Source: Chloroflexota bacterium (GTDB taxonomy: Bacteria > Chloroflexota > Dormibacteria > Dormibacterales > Dormibacteraceae). From it: 35,933 nucleotides of DNA. The first letter of the stretch is position 1; each line of letters begins with the position of its first letter. Location of the stretch: the NCBI GenBank assembly GCA_005879675.1, contig VBJE01000214.1, positions 1 to 35,933 of the forward strand, read 5' to 3'. The notes below the pieces were generated by a model. That model searched no databases, was not told the DNA's origin, and saw nothing but the letters and a program-made list of their open reading frames with translations. The translations under genes were made by a program, and so were the position numbers. Shown here piece after piece: positions 21,981 to 29,527 of this stretch.

Positions 21981-23315
21981 TTAAGAAGGGCGTAAGAGCG
22001 GGAGGTCGACGAGGAATGCCGCGCCGCCGATTGTCGCGTCGCCGGCGACGATGCGGCCGCCGTGCTGCTCGGCGATCCAACGTGCGATCGACAGGCCGAG
22101 ACCGGCGTGCGAGCCCTCGCGCGACTGCTCCACGCGGTAGAACCGCTCGAAGATTCGCTCCCGGTCGCGAGCCGGAACGCCGGGACCGTCGTCGGCCACC
22201 GTGAGGCGAGCCCAGCCCGAGTCTGTGGACAGCCGGAGCTCGACGGTCGAAGCCGCGTGGCGAAACGCGTTGTCGAGGAGGATCCAGACGAGCTGGCGGA
22301 TCGCGTCCTCATCGCCATCCAGGGCGGCAGGTCCCGCGGCGACGTTCAGCTTCTGGCGCGGATGCAGGGCCGCCGCCTGCCGGCCGACCTCTTCCACCAA
22401 AGCCTTCAGTTCCACGGGCGCCCGGGCGAGGCGCGTTCCCGAGTCGGCGCGGGCGAGGGTCAGCAGGCGGTCGACGAGCCTGGCCATGCGGCCGCTCTCC
22501 TGGACGACGTCCGCGGCAGCGGCCTGGCGCACCTCCTCGCTGACCTGCTTCGCGGCCAGCAGACCCGCGTTGCCCTGGATGGTCGTGAGCGGCGTGCGCA
22601 GCTCGTGCGACGCATCGGAGACGAACTGCTTCTGCGACTCGTACGCCTCCTGAAGGCGGTTCAGCATGCCGTTGAAGCTCGACGCCAGCGCGGCCACCTC
22701 GTCGCGACTCCGCGGCACGGGCAGCCGCCGCGCGAAATCCCGTTTGCGGCCGATGTCTTCGGCGGCGACGGCGACGGCATGGAGCGGCGCGAGGGCGCGG
22801 CCCGCGACCAGCCACGAAGCGATGAGGGCCGCGATCAGCGCCGGGACCGCGGACACGACCAGGAAGACGACGACGCCCGACAGGTTCGACTGCGGCACGC
22901 GCGTGGACTGGCCGGCCACGATGTAGCCGCCCGCGTACGGAGACGCGTACATGCGCAGCGAGCCCTGGGTCGTGAAGGCTCCGTTGTGCCGCGTCGCGTC
23001 GTCGAGGAGGGTCCGCGGTGCCGAGGGCGGGCGGCCGTCGAGGGTGGCCGTCGTGTACAGGACGGATCCGTCGGACGCGAGCAGCTCGACGTAGAGGTCG
23101 TCGCTCTTGTTGAGATTCGCCGCGGCGACCGGGCTTTGCGACGGGGGAAGACCATGCAGCGCCGAGGCGGCGTCGCGCGCTCGCGCCCGCAGCGCGTCGT
23201 CCTGGTTGCTGACGACGCCGCGCGCCAGCAGCGCGTAAAGGAGCAATCCGAAAACCGCCAGCGCCAGGGCGACAACCCCCGCCCCGAAGAGGGCCAGCCG
23301 CAGGCGGAGCGGCAT
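21981..23315 (-). CDS. Sensor histidine kinase (HAMP, HisKA, HATPase)
   Basis: A 444-residue inner-membrane kinase. TM1 is about residues 7-31, an extracytoplasmic sensor follows to about 145, and TM2 is about 147-171. HAMP follows (AGRALAPLHAVAVAAEDIG). The phosphoacceptor is His237 in FVSDASHELRTPLTTIQGNAGLL. The ATP-binding domain shows ILLDNAFRHA (N box), VADDGPGVP (G1) and HAGLGLSIARWI (G2). It is immediately downstream of its cognate regulator: the regulator's TAG stop and this ATG are adjacent, so translation is probably coupled. The signal sensed is unknown. Confidence 0.93.
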   Translation of the reverse strand: MPLRLRLALFGAGVVALALAVFGLLLYALLARGVVSNQDDALRARARDAASALHGLPPSQSPVAAANLNKSDDLYVELLASDGSVLYTTATLDGRPPSAPRTLLDDATRHNGAFTTQGSLRMYASPYAGGYIVAGQSTRVPQSNLSGVVVFLVVSAVPALIAALIASWLVAGRALAPLHAVAVAAEDIGRKRDFARRLPVPRSRDEVAALASSFNGMLNRLQEAYESQKQFVSDASHELRTPLTTIQGNAGLLAAKQVSEEVRQAAAADVVQESGRMARLVDRLLTLARADSGTRLARAPVELKALVEEVGRQAAALHPRQKLNVAAGPAALDGDEDAIRQLVWILLDNAFRHAASTVELRLSTDSGWARLTVADDGPGVPARDRERIFERFYRVEQSREGSHAGLGLSIARWIAEQHGGRIVAGDATIGGAAFLVDLPLLRPS

Positions 23316-23972
23316 CTACTCGTGCAGCGAGTAGCCCGCGCCGCGCACGGTGTGGAGCAGCCGCGGTTCGCCCAGCTTCTGACGGAGATAGCCGACGTAG
23401 ACCGCGACCACGTTGTCGGACTCGGCCTCGCCGCTCCACACGGCATCGAGCAGCTGTTCCCGGGACAGGACCTGGCGCGGGTGGCGGAGGAAGTGCTCGA
23501 GCAGCTCGAACTCGGTCGCCGTCAGCTCGAGAGTGCGGTCGGAGCGCCACGCGGCGCGGCTCGCGGGCTCGAGCCGCACGTCGCCGAAGCGCAGGTGCTC
23601 GGAGGGTGCCGTCCGGCGCAGCAGGGCGCGAACGCGCGCGAGCAGCTCTTGATAGGCGAACGGCTTGACCAGGTAGTCATCGGCCCCCGAGTCGAGGCCT
23701 CGCACGCGCTCCTCGGTGCCGCCGAGCGCCGTGAGCAGGAGGATGGGCACCGAGCCGGTGGCGCGCAGGCGCTTGCACACCGCGATGCCGTCGAGGCCCG
23801 GCAGCATGATGTCGAGGACAACGAGGTCGAAAGGCCGCTTCTGAGCTCTGCGGAGGGCCTCGTTGCCGTCCCCGGCGACCTCGACGTCGTACGTCTCCGC
23901 GGCCAGGACACGATCCAGCGTCGCGGCGAGGCGCGGGTCGTCCTCCACGACCAGGATTCGCGAGCTGTCCAT
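23316..23972 (-). CDS. OmpR/PhoB-family response regulator
   Basis: A 218-residue protein. The receiver domain has the acidic pair EDD (residues 10-12), phosphoacceptor Asp54 in LDIMLPGLDG and Lys103 in VKPFAY. The winged-helix effector domain (about 125-218) includes LELTATEFELLEHFLRHPRQVLSREQLLDAVW and VAVYVGYLRQKLG...LHTVRGAGYSL, the hallmarks of OmpR/PhoB regulators. It heads an operon with its kinase, two membrane proteins and a DUF72 gene. A TATAAA box 8 nt before ATG 23972 and no Shine-Dalgarno sequence point to a leaderless transcript. Confidence 0.95.
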   Translation of the reverse strand: MDSSRILVVEDDPRLAATLDRVLAAETYDVEVAGDGNEALRRAQKRPFDLVVLDIMLPGLDGIAVCKRLRATGSVPILLLTALGGTEERVRGLDSGADDYLVKPFAYQELLARVRALLRRTAPSEHLRFGDVRLEPASRAAWRSDRTLELTATEFELLEHFLRHPRQVLSREQLLDAVWSGEAESDNVVAVYVGYLRQKLGEPRLLHTVRGAGYSLHE

Positions 23973-23980
23973 CGGGTCGA

Positions 23981-24010
23981 TTTATAGACCTCGGGGTGTG
24001 AATTTCGTAA
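23981..24010 (-). promoter_or_regulatory. Promoter of two-component operon
   Basis: On the minus strand, TTACGA (24010-24005), an 18-bp spacer and TATAAA (23986-23981) lie directly before the regulator start, with 8 nt between the -10 box and ATG. Confidence 0.5.
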
Positions 24011-24078
24011 GAGATGTCGATTTCCGCCCCGCCGGTTCGTCGTCGTGGGTAGAAGCCAGACTCAAGGAGGAATCACAG

Positions 24079-24396
24079 ATGGCGAACTTCGTTCTTCTCT
24101 ACAGCGGCGGCAGCGCGGGCACGAACCCGGCGGAGCGCGAAAAGGTCATGCAGCAGTGGGGCGCATGGTTCGGCAAGCTCGGGGACAAGATCGTCGACGC
24201 GGGCAACCCGTTCGCCGAGCACGCCAAGAGCCTCTCGAACGGCTCGGTGCACGACGGCGCGGTCGGCACCCCGGCGACCGGCTACTCGATCCTGAAGGCC
24301 GACTCCCTCAACGCGGCGACCGAGCTCGCGAAGGGATGCCCGGTGCTGCAGTCGGGCGGCAAGATCACGGTCTACGAAGTCACCCCCGCGATGTAA
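24079..24396 (+). CDS. YCII-related (DGPF) domain protein
   Basis: A 105-residue protein starting at ATG 24079 behind AAGGAGG. The sequence (ANFVLLYSGGSAGTNPAEREKVMQQWGAWFGKLGDKIVDAGNPFAEHAKSLSNG...ATGYSILKADSLNAATELAKGCPVLQSGGKITVYEVTPAM) matches the small ferredoxin-like YCII/DGPF fold. Members are dimeric with a conserved His/Asp pair and mostly unknown function; some sit beside ECF sigma factors. No sigma gene is present here. A GGGTAGAA motif lies about 28 nt upstream and could be the -10 of an alternative promoter. It diverges from the two-component operon. Confidence 0.82.
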   Translation: MANFVLLYSGGSAGTNPAEREKVMQQWGAWFGKLGDKIVDAGNPFAEHAKSLSNGSVHDGAVGTPATGYSILKADSLNAATELAKGCPVLQSGGKITVYEVTPAM

Positions 24397-24408
24397 TACA
24401 GGCTTAAG

Positions 24409-24484
24409 CCCCTCTCCCCAGCCCTCTCCCCGATGGGGAGAGGGAGCTCGCCGAGTCCACAGCCCTCTCTCCGATGGGGAGAGC
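24409..24484. repeat. Palindromic CCCTCTCCCC repeats between convergent genes
   Basis: A perfect 10-bp stem (CCCTCTCCCC at 24422-24431, GGGGAGAGGG at 24435-24444, loop GAT) is followed by a degenerate copy (24465-24483) and preceded by a half copy at 24409. A related element lies at 34559-34581. It probably serves as a two-way terminator and belongs to a dispersed intergenic repeat family. Confidence 0.65.
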
Positions 24485-24500
24485 GAGCAATCGCTGAGGG

Positions 24501-25364
24501 TTACTCGACCCCGGTCAGGGTGACCCGCTTGGTGGCCGTCAGGCTGCCGCGGGCTCCTGACCGGTACGTGCCGGAGGTCGGCGCGACGTCCGAGTAGTCG
24601 GCGCCGACCGCGACCGTCACGTAGCCGAGCCCGCCATGGCTCGCGTGCGTGGGATCGAAGGCGTGGGCGACGGCGTCCCCCGTCCCGTCGCGAGTCGGCA
24701 TCACCACCTCGACCCACGCGTGCGTCCCGCCCTGGCCGAGCAGGTGGCCGGACACGTAGCGAGAAGGGAGGCCGCAGGCGCGGCAGAGCGCGAGCATCAC
24801 GTGCGCGTAGTCCTGGCAGACGCCGGCGCCCAGGGCGAGCGCCTCGGCGGCCGTGGTCCGGACGCCGGTCACCCCATGGCGGTAGGTCATCGACTGGTAG
24901 ACCCAGTCGTTGATCCGGTCGGCGAGCGGCAGCCCCCACTCCGAGACCTCGGACAGGTCGTCGGCCGCCCGCAGGATGGCGTCGTCGGCCTCGGTCAGCC
25001 GCGACGGCTGCAGGAGATACCCGTCGGCCAGCCAGCCGTCGGGAAGCCGGTTTGGCTGCGCCGCCCGCCGCTCGATGGAAACCTCGGCGACGAACTCGAT
25101 CACGTCCGGCACGCGCGGGGCGAAGACGTCGACGATCATGTTGCCGAAGCGATCTGTCCGGTTCTCCACCCGCGCGCCCTCCAGCGCCACCGAGACGTTG
25201 TGCCTGAGGCGCCGCTGGTCGCCGAAGCGCTCCGGGGGGATGACGATCAGGCGGTGGCTGAGGTCGCGGATGGGCTGCGGGTAGACGTAGCGAAATGTCT
25301 GCAGCAGCTGGTACGAGGCGCGGCGCGCCGAGCTCCAGTCGACCGATGCGGGGTCGATCGCCAT
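24501..25364 (-). CDS. Transglutaminase-like protein (bacterial N-terminal plus TGc)
   Basis: A 287-residue cytoplasmic protein. The N-terminal region (LLQTFRYVYPQPIRDLSHRLIVIPPERFGDQ, then RVENRTDRFGNMIVDV) is the bacterial transglutaminase N-terminal beta domain. The core carries the catalytic triad: Cys183 in GAGVCQDYAHVML, His215 in GTHAWVEV and Asp237 in AFDPTHASHG. Such proteins may be thiol peptidases or amidases, or may cross-link amides. ATG 25364 overlaps the TGA of the upstream transglutaminase gene (TGATG), so the pair is coupled. It forms one arm of the divergent ATP-grasp island. Confidence 0.9.
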   Translation of the reverse strand: MAIDPASVDWSSARRASYQLLQTFRYVYPQPIRDLSHRLIVIPPERFGDQRRLRHNVSVALEGARVENRTDRFGNMIVDVFAPRVPDVIEFVAEVSIERRAAQPNRLPDGWLADGYLLQPSRLTEADDAILRAADDLSEVSEWGLPLADRINDWVYQSMTYRHGVTGVRTTAAEALALGAGVCQDYAHVMLALCRACGLPSRYVSGHLLGQGGTHAWVEVVMPTRDGTGDAVAHAFDPTHASHGGLGYVTVAVGADYSDVAPTSGTYRSGARGSLTATKRVTLTGVE

Positions 25365-26260
25365 CACGATTTCGTCGGTGCGCCCTGCGCGCGCCCGGCG
25401 GATTCCATCGCTGCGCCCTGCGCGCGCTCCGCGGACTCTTTATCCCTGTCGGCCCAGACCACCATGGACTTGAACGTTGCAGGACCGAAAGTGGTCAGCA
25501 TCGCCACGTCCAGCGCATCCCGGCCGCGGCCGATAAGCACGCGTCCGACGCGCCGCGCGTTGTTGCGCGGGTCGAACGTCCACCAGCGGTCGCCGAGGTA
25601 GACCTCCATCCAGGCGGCGAAGTCCATCGGGCTGTCCGGCGGAGGCACGTACAGGTCGGGGAGGTAGCCGAACACGTAGCGAGCGGGGATGTTGAGCGCC
25701 CGGCAGAAGGTGATCGCCAGGTGAGCGAGGTCCCGGCAGACGCCCTTCCGCTGCTCCAGGACGTCGACGGCCGTGGTCAGCGGGTTGCTCGTCCCGTACT
25801 GGAACGTGATGTTGTCGTGCACCCAGTCGCAGACCGCCTGCACTCTCGCGCCGCTGGGGTCGGTCTGGCCGAAGAGCTCCCAGGCCATGCCCATGAGCTG
25901 GTCGGACAGGCAGTAGCGGCTGGGCAGGGTGAAGTGCAGCAGCTCGCCCGGGATGTCATCGACCGGGACCTGGGGCGCGGCCGAGCCGTCGAGGTCCGGC
26001 TCGTCAGGCGCGGAGACCACGGCGTCGTAACGCAGGGTCAGGGGGCCGGCCGGCATGACCAGGCGCTTGACGGGGTTGCCGTAGAAGTCGCTGTACTCGT
26101 CTATGGGAACCGGCGGCTGCGTCGTCCACGTCTCGGTGACGAGCTGGTGGGTGGAGTCGGAGCGAGGGCGGACCTGGACGGTCGCCACGGTGGGAGCGCT
26201 CACGTCGTACCTGAACTCACAGCCGACCCGTAAGTTGATCGTCTTCTCAGGTTGCGGGAT
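25364..26260 (-). CDS. Transglutaminase-like protein lacking the usual catalytic His
   Basis: About 298 residues. The N-terminal beta domain begins at INLRVGCEFRYD; the core has Cys175 in RKGVCRDLAHLAITFCRALNIPARYV and Asp230 in RWWTFDPRNN. The position normally His (HAW) reads DFAAWMEV, so the triad is incomplete, and catalysis may be altered or lost. No ATG, GTG or TTG precedes the conserved N-terminus: the first canonical start is GTG 26203, which would remove a strand. ATC at 26260 lies exactly 9 nt after TATAGT, the usual leaderless distance in this window, so an AUC start or a base error is proposed. The C-terminus ends in two 11-residue repeats. It is coupled to the next gene. Confidence 0.8.
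   Translation of the reverse strand: MPQPEKTINLRVGCEFRYDVSAPTVATVQVRPRSDSTHQLVTETWTTQPPVPIDEYSDFYGNPVKRLVMPAGPLTLRYDAVVSAPDEPDLDGSAAPQVPVDDIPGELLHFTLPSRYCLSDQLMGMAWELFGQTDPSGARVQAVCDWVHDNITFQYGTSNPLTTAVDVLEQRKGVCRDLAHLAITFCRALNIPARYVFGYLPDLYVPPPDSPMDFAAWMEVYLGDRWWTFDPRNNARRVGRVLIGRGRDALDVAMLTTFGPATFKSMVVWADRDKESAERAQGAAMESAGRAQGAPTKS
25379..25443. repeat. 33-bp tandem duplication at gene 3' end
   Basis: TGCGCCCTGCGCGCGC occurs at 25379 and again at 25412, period 33 bp. In the minus-strand transglutaminase this encodes SAERAQGAAME then SAGRAQGAPTK, a duplicated 11-residue C-terminal unit. Confidence 0.6.
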
Positions 26261-26269
26261 GGCGGAGAC

Positions 26270-26275
26270 ACTATA
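26270..26275 (-). promoter_or_regulatory. -10-like box in divergent transglutaminase/ATP-grasp region
   Basis: TATAGT on the minus strand lies 9 nt before the presumed ATC start at 26260. The box overlaps palindromic CTATAG, only a few bases from the GTG of the divergent ATP-grasp gene, so transcription of the two arms may compete. Confidence 0.4.
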
Positions 26276-26278
26276 GCG

Positions 26279-27748
26279 GTGGCTTTCGGGAATCTTGACG
26301 CCAACTACAAGGTCAACGGGTTCTATGACGAGATGCTTGCGGGCCCTGGCCGGCCCCGCCCTCCTTACCGTCGACTCTACGAGGAGCTGAACCGGCTCGG
26401 CCCGGTCGAGCTTGGGCGCCGGTGGGCGCTGGCGATGGAGATGTTCCGCAACCACGGCATCACCTTCGCCGTGTACCCGGACGCCCAGGGGACCGAAAAG
26501 GTGTTTCCGTTCGACGTCATCCCCCGCCTGATCGAGGCGAACACATGGCGCCGGCTCGAGCGTGGCCTGACCCAGCGGCTGCGGGCCCTCAACCTGTTCC
26601 TGGACGACGTCTACGGTCGCAAGCTGATCCTGAAACAGCGCGCGATCCCGCCCGAGATCCTGCTCAGCAGCTCGCTGTACATGCGCGAGATCGAGGGCCT
26701 CGGCGTGCCCCACGGCATCCACTGCCACATCGCCGGGATCGACCTCGTTCGGGACGAGAAGGGCGAGTTCTTCGTCCTCGAGGACAACCTGCGCACGCCG
26801 TCGGGCGCGTCGTACGTGCAGGCCAATCGTTACGTGATGAAGCGCATCCTGCCCGACCTGTTCGCCGGCTATCCCGTGCGGCCGGTCGAGGGCTACGTGC
26901 ACGAGCTGCTGCGGTACCTCCGCTGGCTCGCGCCCGCGGGCGTCGACGACCCCACCGTGGTCCTCCTGACCCCGGGCATCAACAACGCGGCGTACTACGA
27001 GCACCTCTACCTGGCCAAGCAGATGGGCGTCGAGCTGGTCGAGGGCAGCGACCTGGTCGTCGACGACGACAAGGTCTTCATGCGCACGACCCACGGCCTG
27101 CGGCCTGTGCACGTCATCTACCGCCGGATCGACGACGAGTGGCTGGACCCGATCTTTGGGCGCCAGGAGTCCCTGGTCGGCGTGGCCGGGCTGGTCAACG
27201 CCCACCGGGCAGGCAACGTGGCGCTCGCGAACGCGCTCGGCAACGGCGTCGCCGACGACAAGGCGGTCTACGCGTTCGTGCCCAAGGTCATCCGCTACTA
27301 CCTGGACGAGGACCCGATTCTGCCCAACGTCGAGACGTACCTGTGCGCCGTCGAGTCCGAGCGGAAGCACGTGCTCGAGCACCTCGACAGCCTGGTGGTG
27401 AAGACCACGGACGCCTCGGGCGGCTACGGAATGCTCATCGGGCCGGCGTCGACGCGAGAGGAGCGCGAAGAGTTTCGGCGCCGCATCGTCGCCAGGCCGC
27501 GCTCGTTCATCGCCCAGCCCGTGGTCGGCCTGTCGGTGCAGCCGGTGCTCGACGGCGACAGGCTGCGGCCCGGGCACCAGGACCTGAGGCCGTTCGTCCT
27601 CACGGGTCCAGACGTGTACGTCACGCCTGGCGGCCTGACGCGGGTCGCGCTGAAACCAGGCTCCCTGATCGTCAACAGCTCCCAGGGCGGCGGCAGCCGC
27701 GACACCTGGGTCATCGCCGACGACGGCGCGGAGAACGCCGATGCTTAG
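26279..27748 (+). CDS. Circularly permuted ATP-grasp type 2 protein
   Basis: A 489-residue protein of the CP_ATPgrasp_2 kind. Family blocks: NGFYDEMLAGPGRPRPPYRRLYEELNRL at the N-terminus, then GITFAVYPDAQGTEKVFPFDVIPRLI, GIHCHIAGIDLVRDEKGEFFVLEDNLRTPSGASYVQANR, PTVVLLTPGINNAAYYEHLYLAKQMGVELVEGSDL, and VVKTTDASGGYGMLIGP with the Lys/Gly-rich ATP loop. ATP-grasp enzymes activate a carboxylate as acyl phosphate and ligate it to an amine. This family is predicted to make peptide-like amides, with unknown products. GTG 26279 is chosen since homology starts directly after it. It overlaps the alpha-E gene by 8 bp. Confidence 0.88.
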   Translation: MAFGNLDANYKVNGFYDEMLAGPGRPRPPYRRLYEELNRLGPVELGRRWALAMEMFRNHGITFAVYPDAQGTEKVFPFDVIPRLIEANTWRRLERGLTQRLRALNLFLDDVYGRKLILKQRAIPPEILLSSSLYMREIEGLGVPHGIHCHIAGIDLVRDEKGEFFVLEDNLRTPSGASYVQANRYVMKRILPDLFAGYPVRPVEGYVHELLRYLRWLAPAGVDDPTVVLLTPGINNAAYYEHLYLAKQMGVELVEGSDLVVDDDKVFMRTTHGLRPVHVIYRRIDDEWLDPIFGRQESLVGVAGLVNAHRAGNVALANALGNGVADDKAVYAFVPKVIRYYLDEDPILPNVETYLCAVESERKHVLEHLDSLVVKTTDASGGYGMLIGPASTREEREEFRRRIVARPRSFIAQPVVGLSVQPVLDGDRLRPGHQDLRPFVLTGPDVYVTPGGLTRVALKPGSLIVNSSQGGGSRDTWVIADDGAENADA

Positions 27749-28688
27749 CCGCGCCGCCACCTCCCTGGCCCTGCTCGGCCGTCACCTCGAGCGCGCCGAC
27801 CACCTCGCCCGCATCCTGGGAGTCCATGTCGCGCTCTCGCTCGACCGCACCGATGAGCCAGGCACCGAGTTCTGGGTGCGGTTCATGGAGCTCGCGGGTT
27901 GGCGCGGCAGCGACACCGGCCGGCGGGATCAGGCGGTCGAGATGGTCGTCGCGGGCACCCTCGGGCCTTCGGTCCGCTCGAGCATCGCGTCGGCCAGGCT
28001 CGCCGCGCAGGCCGTGCGCCCTTCGCTGCCAAGCGAGCTCTACGAGCAGGTCAACGCGCTTCACTGGCGCGTGCAGGAGGCGGTCTGGCAGCCCGACCTG
28101 TACCGGTTTCTCATGGACGTGCAGATGAGCATCCGGCTGGTCGACGGCCTGCTCGAGGACACGATGTTCCACGACGAGGCGCGCGACTTCGTGCGCCTGG
28201 GCAAGTTCGTCGAGCGGTCCGCGAACGTGACCGCTGTCGTGACGCACAAGGCCGCCGAGCTCGCGGACACGCCCGAGGACGCGCTCGAGTGGACGGCGGT
28301 GCTCAAGTCGTGCTTCGCGTTCGAGTCGTACCAAACGCGTTATGGCGGCGGCGTGACGGAAGAGCGCGTGATCGAGTGCCTCCTCCTCGACGGCGCGCTC
28401 CCTCGCTCGGCCAGGTTCGCGGCGTCAAGCGCGCTGGAGGCCGTCGCCCGCATCGAGGGCAACGCGCGGCGTTCCAAGCCTCTGCGCCTGTTGATCCGGC
28501 TCAACGGCATGTACCAGCAGGCCAACACGCAGTCGATCACGGAGCAGCCACTCGATTTCGAGGCGGAGTGCCGGACGATCCTGCGCATGCTCGAGATCGC
28601 GCTGCGGGAGACCTACTTCCACCCGAGCAAGGTCCCGGCCGCCGTGGCCGGCGAGGAGGGGCGCGGCATGCCGCAGCAGCAGCAGTGA
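27741..28688 (+). CDS. Alpha-E domain protein
   Basis: A 315-residue, all-helical protein beginning MLSRAATSLALLGRHLERADHLARILGVH, the highly conserved N-terminal helix of the alpha-E family. Later conserved parts are WRVQEAVWQPDLYRFLMDVQMSIRLVDGLLEDTMFHDEARDFVRLGKFVERSANVT and YGGGVTEERVIECLLLD. Alpha-E proteins nearly always neighbour circularly permuted ATP-grasp and transglutaminase genes; the biochemical role is unknown. The tail has a short polyglutamine (PQQQQ). It starts inside the ATP-grasp gene and its stop overlaps the next start (GTGA), giving full translational coupling of the three genes. Confidence 0.9.
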   Translation: MLSRAATSLALLGRHLERADHLARILGVHVALSLDRTDEPGTEFWVRFMELAGWRGSDTGRRDQAVEMVVAGTLGPSVRSSIASARLAAQAVRPSLPSELYEQVNALHWRVQEAVWQPDLYRFLMDVQMSIRLVDGLLEDTMFHDEARDFVRLGKFVERSANVTAVVTHKAAELADTPEDALEWTAVLKSCFAFESYQTRYGGGVTEERVIECLLLDGALPRSARFAASSALEAVARIEGNARRSKPLRLLIRLNGMYQQANTQSITEQPLDFEAECRTILRMLEIALRETYFHPSKVPAAVAGEEGRGMPQQQQ

Positions 28689-29527
28689 AGCTCGAGATCG
28701 TCCACAGCACGCGGTACCGCTACACGGCGCCGATCGCGGAGACGGTCATGGAGGTGCGGCTGCGGCCGATGGACGGGAACGGCCAGCGCTGCCTGGAATT
28801 CCGCCTCGAGCTCAGCCACGGCGTCAAGGCGCGCGCTTACGTGGACGGGTTCGGCAACCACGTCCACTACTTCAACCTGGTGAGGCCACACGCCGGGTTG
28901 AGCGTGATCAGCCGTTCCACCGTCGAGACCGGGCTCGCCCCGGACGAGGACCCGGGCGAGGAGCTCGTGCAGGACTTTCTCCGTTTTCGGTCGCCGGTCA
29001 AGGACGTCGACGGCGTGCGCGAGCTTGCGCGCCGTCACGCCATCGCCGACGCCGGCTCACCCGCCGCGGCCGAGCAGGCGCTCGACGAGCTGACGGCGAC
29101 GATCAGCCGCGAATTCACGTATGACCGCACCGTGACCAACGTCTACAGCGCGGTCGACGACGTGCTCGCATTGCGAGCGGGCGTGTGCCAGGACTTCGCG
29201 CACCTGTTCATCGCCGTCGCGCGGGCGATGGGCGTCCCCGCGCGCTACGTCAGCGGCTACATCCACTTCCCGGGCGACAAGACGCTGACGTCGGCGTCGC
29301 ACGCCTGGGCCGAGGCCTGGGTGGCCGGACGGGGATGGATCGGGTTCGACGCCACTCACCCGGTCCGGACGACGCCGCACCACGTGCGCCTGGCGGTGGG
29401 CCGCGACTACACCGACGCCGCGCCGACGCGCGGGATCTATGTGGGCTCGGCGGGGAGCTCGATGTCGATAAGCGTGAGGACGCGCACGGTGGGCGCCGGG
29501 CACGCGGAGGGCGCCGATTCGACCTAG
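28685..29527 (+). CDS. Transglutaminase-like protein (third of the island)
   Basis: A 280-residue protein starting at GTG 28685, which overlaps the alpha-E stop. The N-terminal beta domain is KLEIVHSTRYRYTAPIAETVMEVRLRP. The catalytic triad is complete: Cys168 in RAGVCQDFAHLFIAVARAMGVPARYVSGYIH, His206 in SASHAWAEAW and Asp222 in IGFDATHPV. It is the type usually found with ATP-grasp and alpha-E genes and may cleave or transfer the amide products. No signal peptide is present, so it is cytoplasmic. It converges with the ACT-DUF5612 gene, overlapping by 4 bp. Confidence 0.92.
   Translation: MKLEIVHSTRYRYTAPIAETVMEVRLRPMDGNGQRCLEFRLELSHGVKARAYVDGFGNHVHYFNLVRPHAGLSVISRSTVETGLAPDEDPGEELVQDFLRFRSPVKDVDGVRELARRHAIADAGSPAAAEQALDELTATISREFTYDRTVTNVYSAVDDVLALRAGVCQDFAHLFIAVARAMGVPARYVSGYIHFPGDKTLTSASHAWAEAWVAGRGWIGFDATHPVRTTPHHVRLAVGRDYTDAAPTRGIYVGSAGSSMSISVRTRTVGAGHAEGADST

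Noticed and set aside
22062..23987. 641-codon open frame on the plus strand opposite the kinase and regulator genes
   Set aside because: The composition is Arg/Gly-rich without motifs, and the minus strand encodes complete, recognisable kinase and regulator domains. It is a GC-driven antisense frame.
24409..24484. CRISPR-like spacing of repeats
   Set aside because: The units are palindromic, degenerate and separated by short, unequal sequence. There are no cas genes, so it is an intergenic palindromic repeat.
26261..27760. Long minus-strand extension of the transglutaminase frame (to 798 codons)
   Set aside because: The upstream part lies opposite the clear ATP-grasp gene and has no family resemblance. 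The true N-terminus is near 26239-26260.
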